Below are positions 6,417 through 6,968 of a stretch of DNA of 6,968 nucleotides, piece after piece. Position numbers and translations under genes: made by a program. The stretch is taken from NCBI GenBank assembly GCA_945864765.1, contig CAMBDR010000225.1, positions 1 to 6,968 of the forward strand. Reading direction: 5' to 3'. Origin of the DNA: Janthinobacterium lividum (GTDB lineage Bacteria > Pseudomonadota > Gammaproteobacteria > Burkholderiales > Burkholderiaceae_D). Within the stretch, counting starts at the first letter, position 1; each line of letters starts with the position of its first letter. Below the pieces are notes generated by a model. The model worked only from the letters and a program-made list of their open reading frames with translations, did no database searches and was not told the DNA's origin.

Positions 6417-6731
6417 TCAGCCTTGCAGGCTATCCAGGTCTTCCACATTAATCGTGTCGAGGTTGCGGAACATGATGACCAAAATCGCCAGGCCAATCGC
6501 TGATTCCGCCGCCGCCACAGTTAAGATAAAGAAAACAAAAATCTGTCCGGCCGCATCGCCCAAATAATGCGAGAAGGCAATGAAATTCATATTCACGGCC
6601 AACAACATCAATTCCACCGCCATTAACAGCACGATGATATTTTTGCGATTCAAAAAGATACCCACAATGGATATGGCAAATAAAATCGCGCCCAAAATCA
6701 GGTAATGGACTAATCCGACATCGGCTATCAT
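6417..6731 (-). CDS. nuoK: NADH-quinone oxidoreductase subunit K
   Basis: NuoK is a small membrane subunit of complex I (ND4L homologue) that carries part of the proton path beside NuoJ and NuoN. It has 104 aa, against about 100 in E. coli, with three membrane helices: about residues 7-27, 31-54 and 63-88. The two membrane glutamates known to matter in this family are present: E40 in LLMAVELMLLAVN and E76 in TVAAAESAIGLAI, matching E36 and E72 of E. coli with an offset of four. LNRKN between helices 1 and 2 and the short acidic C-terminus are also typical. Its ATG overlaps the nuoJ TGA as ATGA, and AGGAG (6739-6743) lies seven bases before the start within the end of nuoJ, so the two are translationally coupled. 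Confidence 0.97.
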   Translation of the reverse strand: MIADVGLVHYLILGAILFAISIVGIFLNRKNIIVLLMAVELMLLAVNMNFIAFSHYLGDAAGQIFVFFILTVAAAESAIGLAILVIMFRNLDTINVEDLDSLQG

Positions 6732-6968
6732 TGCGCTTCTCCTGTCTTGACCGTACCGGGGGCTGATGCAGCCGATACTGAAGCTGCACCAGGCTCTACT
6801 GCGCGCTCGCTGTCGGCACGCATTTTTACCAAACGAATCCGGTCTGCACGTTGTACTTTGACGGCTTTGGCCGGATCAAAATGCTTGGTGTCTTTACGGC
6901 GACGCAATGTTAAAGCCACAGCGGCAATAATGGCAACCAGCAAAATCACGGCAGCAATTTCAAAGGCA
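6728..6968 (-). CDS. nuoJ: NADH-quinone oxidoreductase subunit J, C-terminal part (truncated by window edge)
   Basis: The reading frame stays open to the right edge and ends at TGA 6728, giving 79 visible residues; the true start is outside the window, and a GTG at 6949 is an internal Val rather than a start. NuoJ (ND6 homologue) is a membrane subunit of complex I whose flexible third helix takes part in coupling quinone reduction to proton movement, but that helix is not in view. What is visible is the last membrane helix (AFEIAAVILLVAIIAAVALT), then the basic cytoplasmic sequence LRRRKDTKHFDPAKAVKV, as in betaproteobacterial NuoJ. The final roughly 25 residues are a low-complexity Ala/Ser/Gly tail of no known role. 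Its position just before nuoK fits the standard nuo order. Confidence 0.93.
   Translation of the reverse strand, partial: AFEIAAVILLVAIIAAVALTLRRRKDTKHFDPAKAVKVQRADRIRLVKMRADSERAVEPGAASVSAASAPGTVKTGEAQ
6739..6743 (-). promoter_or_regulatory. Ribosome binding site of nuoK inside nuoJ
   Basis: The minus strand reads AGGAG seven bases before the nuoK ATG, embedded in the last codons of nuoJ. It confirms the start that forms the ATGA overlap. Confidence 0.7.

Noticed and set aside
6448..6789. Minus-strand frame of 113 codons spanning the nuoJ-nuoK junction
   Set aside because: It is an out-of-frame reading of nuoJ and nuoK, both of which are clearly coding in their own frames with family motifs.

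Overview
The window is the 3' half of a complex I (NADH:quinone oxidoreductase, nuo) operon, read entirely on the minus strand. From right to left it holds the tail of nuoJ, then nuoK, nuoL, nuoM and nuoN, a NUDIX hydrolase of the ADP-ribose pyrophosphatase type, a 218-base intergenic region, and the first 105 codons of an exported heme catalase that runs off the left edge. The wording of the Nuo proteins (a NuoL loop rich in His and Asp that ends in GLAPGQKPHES; a NuoJ tail with LRRRKDTKHFDP) and a NUDIX gene joined to nuoN suggest a betaproteobacterium of the Burkholderiales. The moderate base composition, about half G+C by eye, would suit something like the Oxalobacteraceae. The genus cannot be fixed from this sequence.

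Layout: nuoJ and nuoK overlap by four bases (ATGA). nuoK and nuoL are separated by 68 bases, nuoL and nuoM by 38, and nuoM and nuoN by 80, the last gap carrying a small octamer repeat. nuoN runs directly into the NUDIX gene, whose start is ambiguous: a TTG overlapping the nuoN stop, or one of two ATGs created by a 12-base tandem duplication. All these genes are probably one transcript. No convincing intrinsic terminator is visible after the NUDIX gene.

The catalase has its own well-spaced ribosome binding site. A weak candidate promoter lies inside a 7-base inverted repeat, which suggests that it is transcribed and regulated separately. NuoJ, K, L, M and N are membrane subunits that carry the proton path of complex I; the conserved Glu, Lys and Asp residues known for L, M, N and K are all present. 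The NUDIX enzyme would hydrolyse ADP-ribose, an NAD(H) breakdown product, and the catalase would destroy hydrogen peroxide outside the cytoplasm. A link to respiratory redox stress is plausible but is inferred only from gene order.

I see no new defence system, mobile element, CRISPR array or RNA gene. The unexplained items are small: palindromes, short repeats, a run of G tracts, and the His/Asp-rich insert in NuoL.
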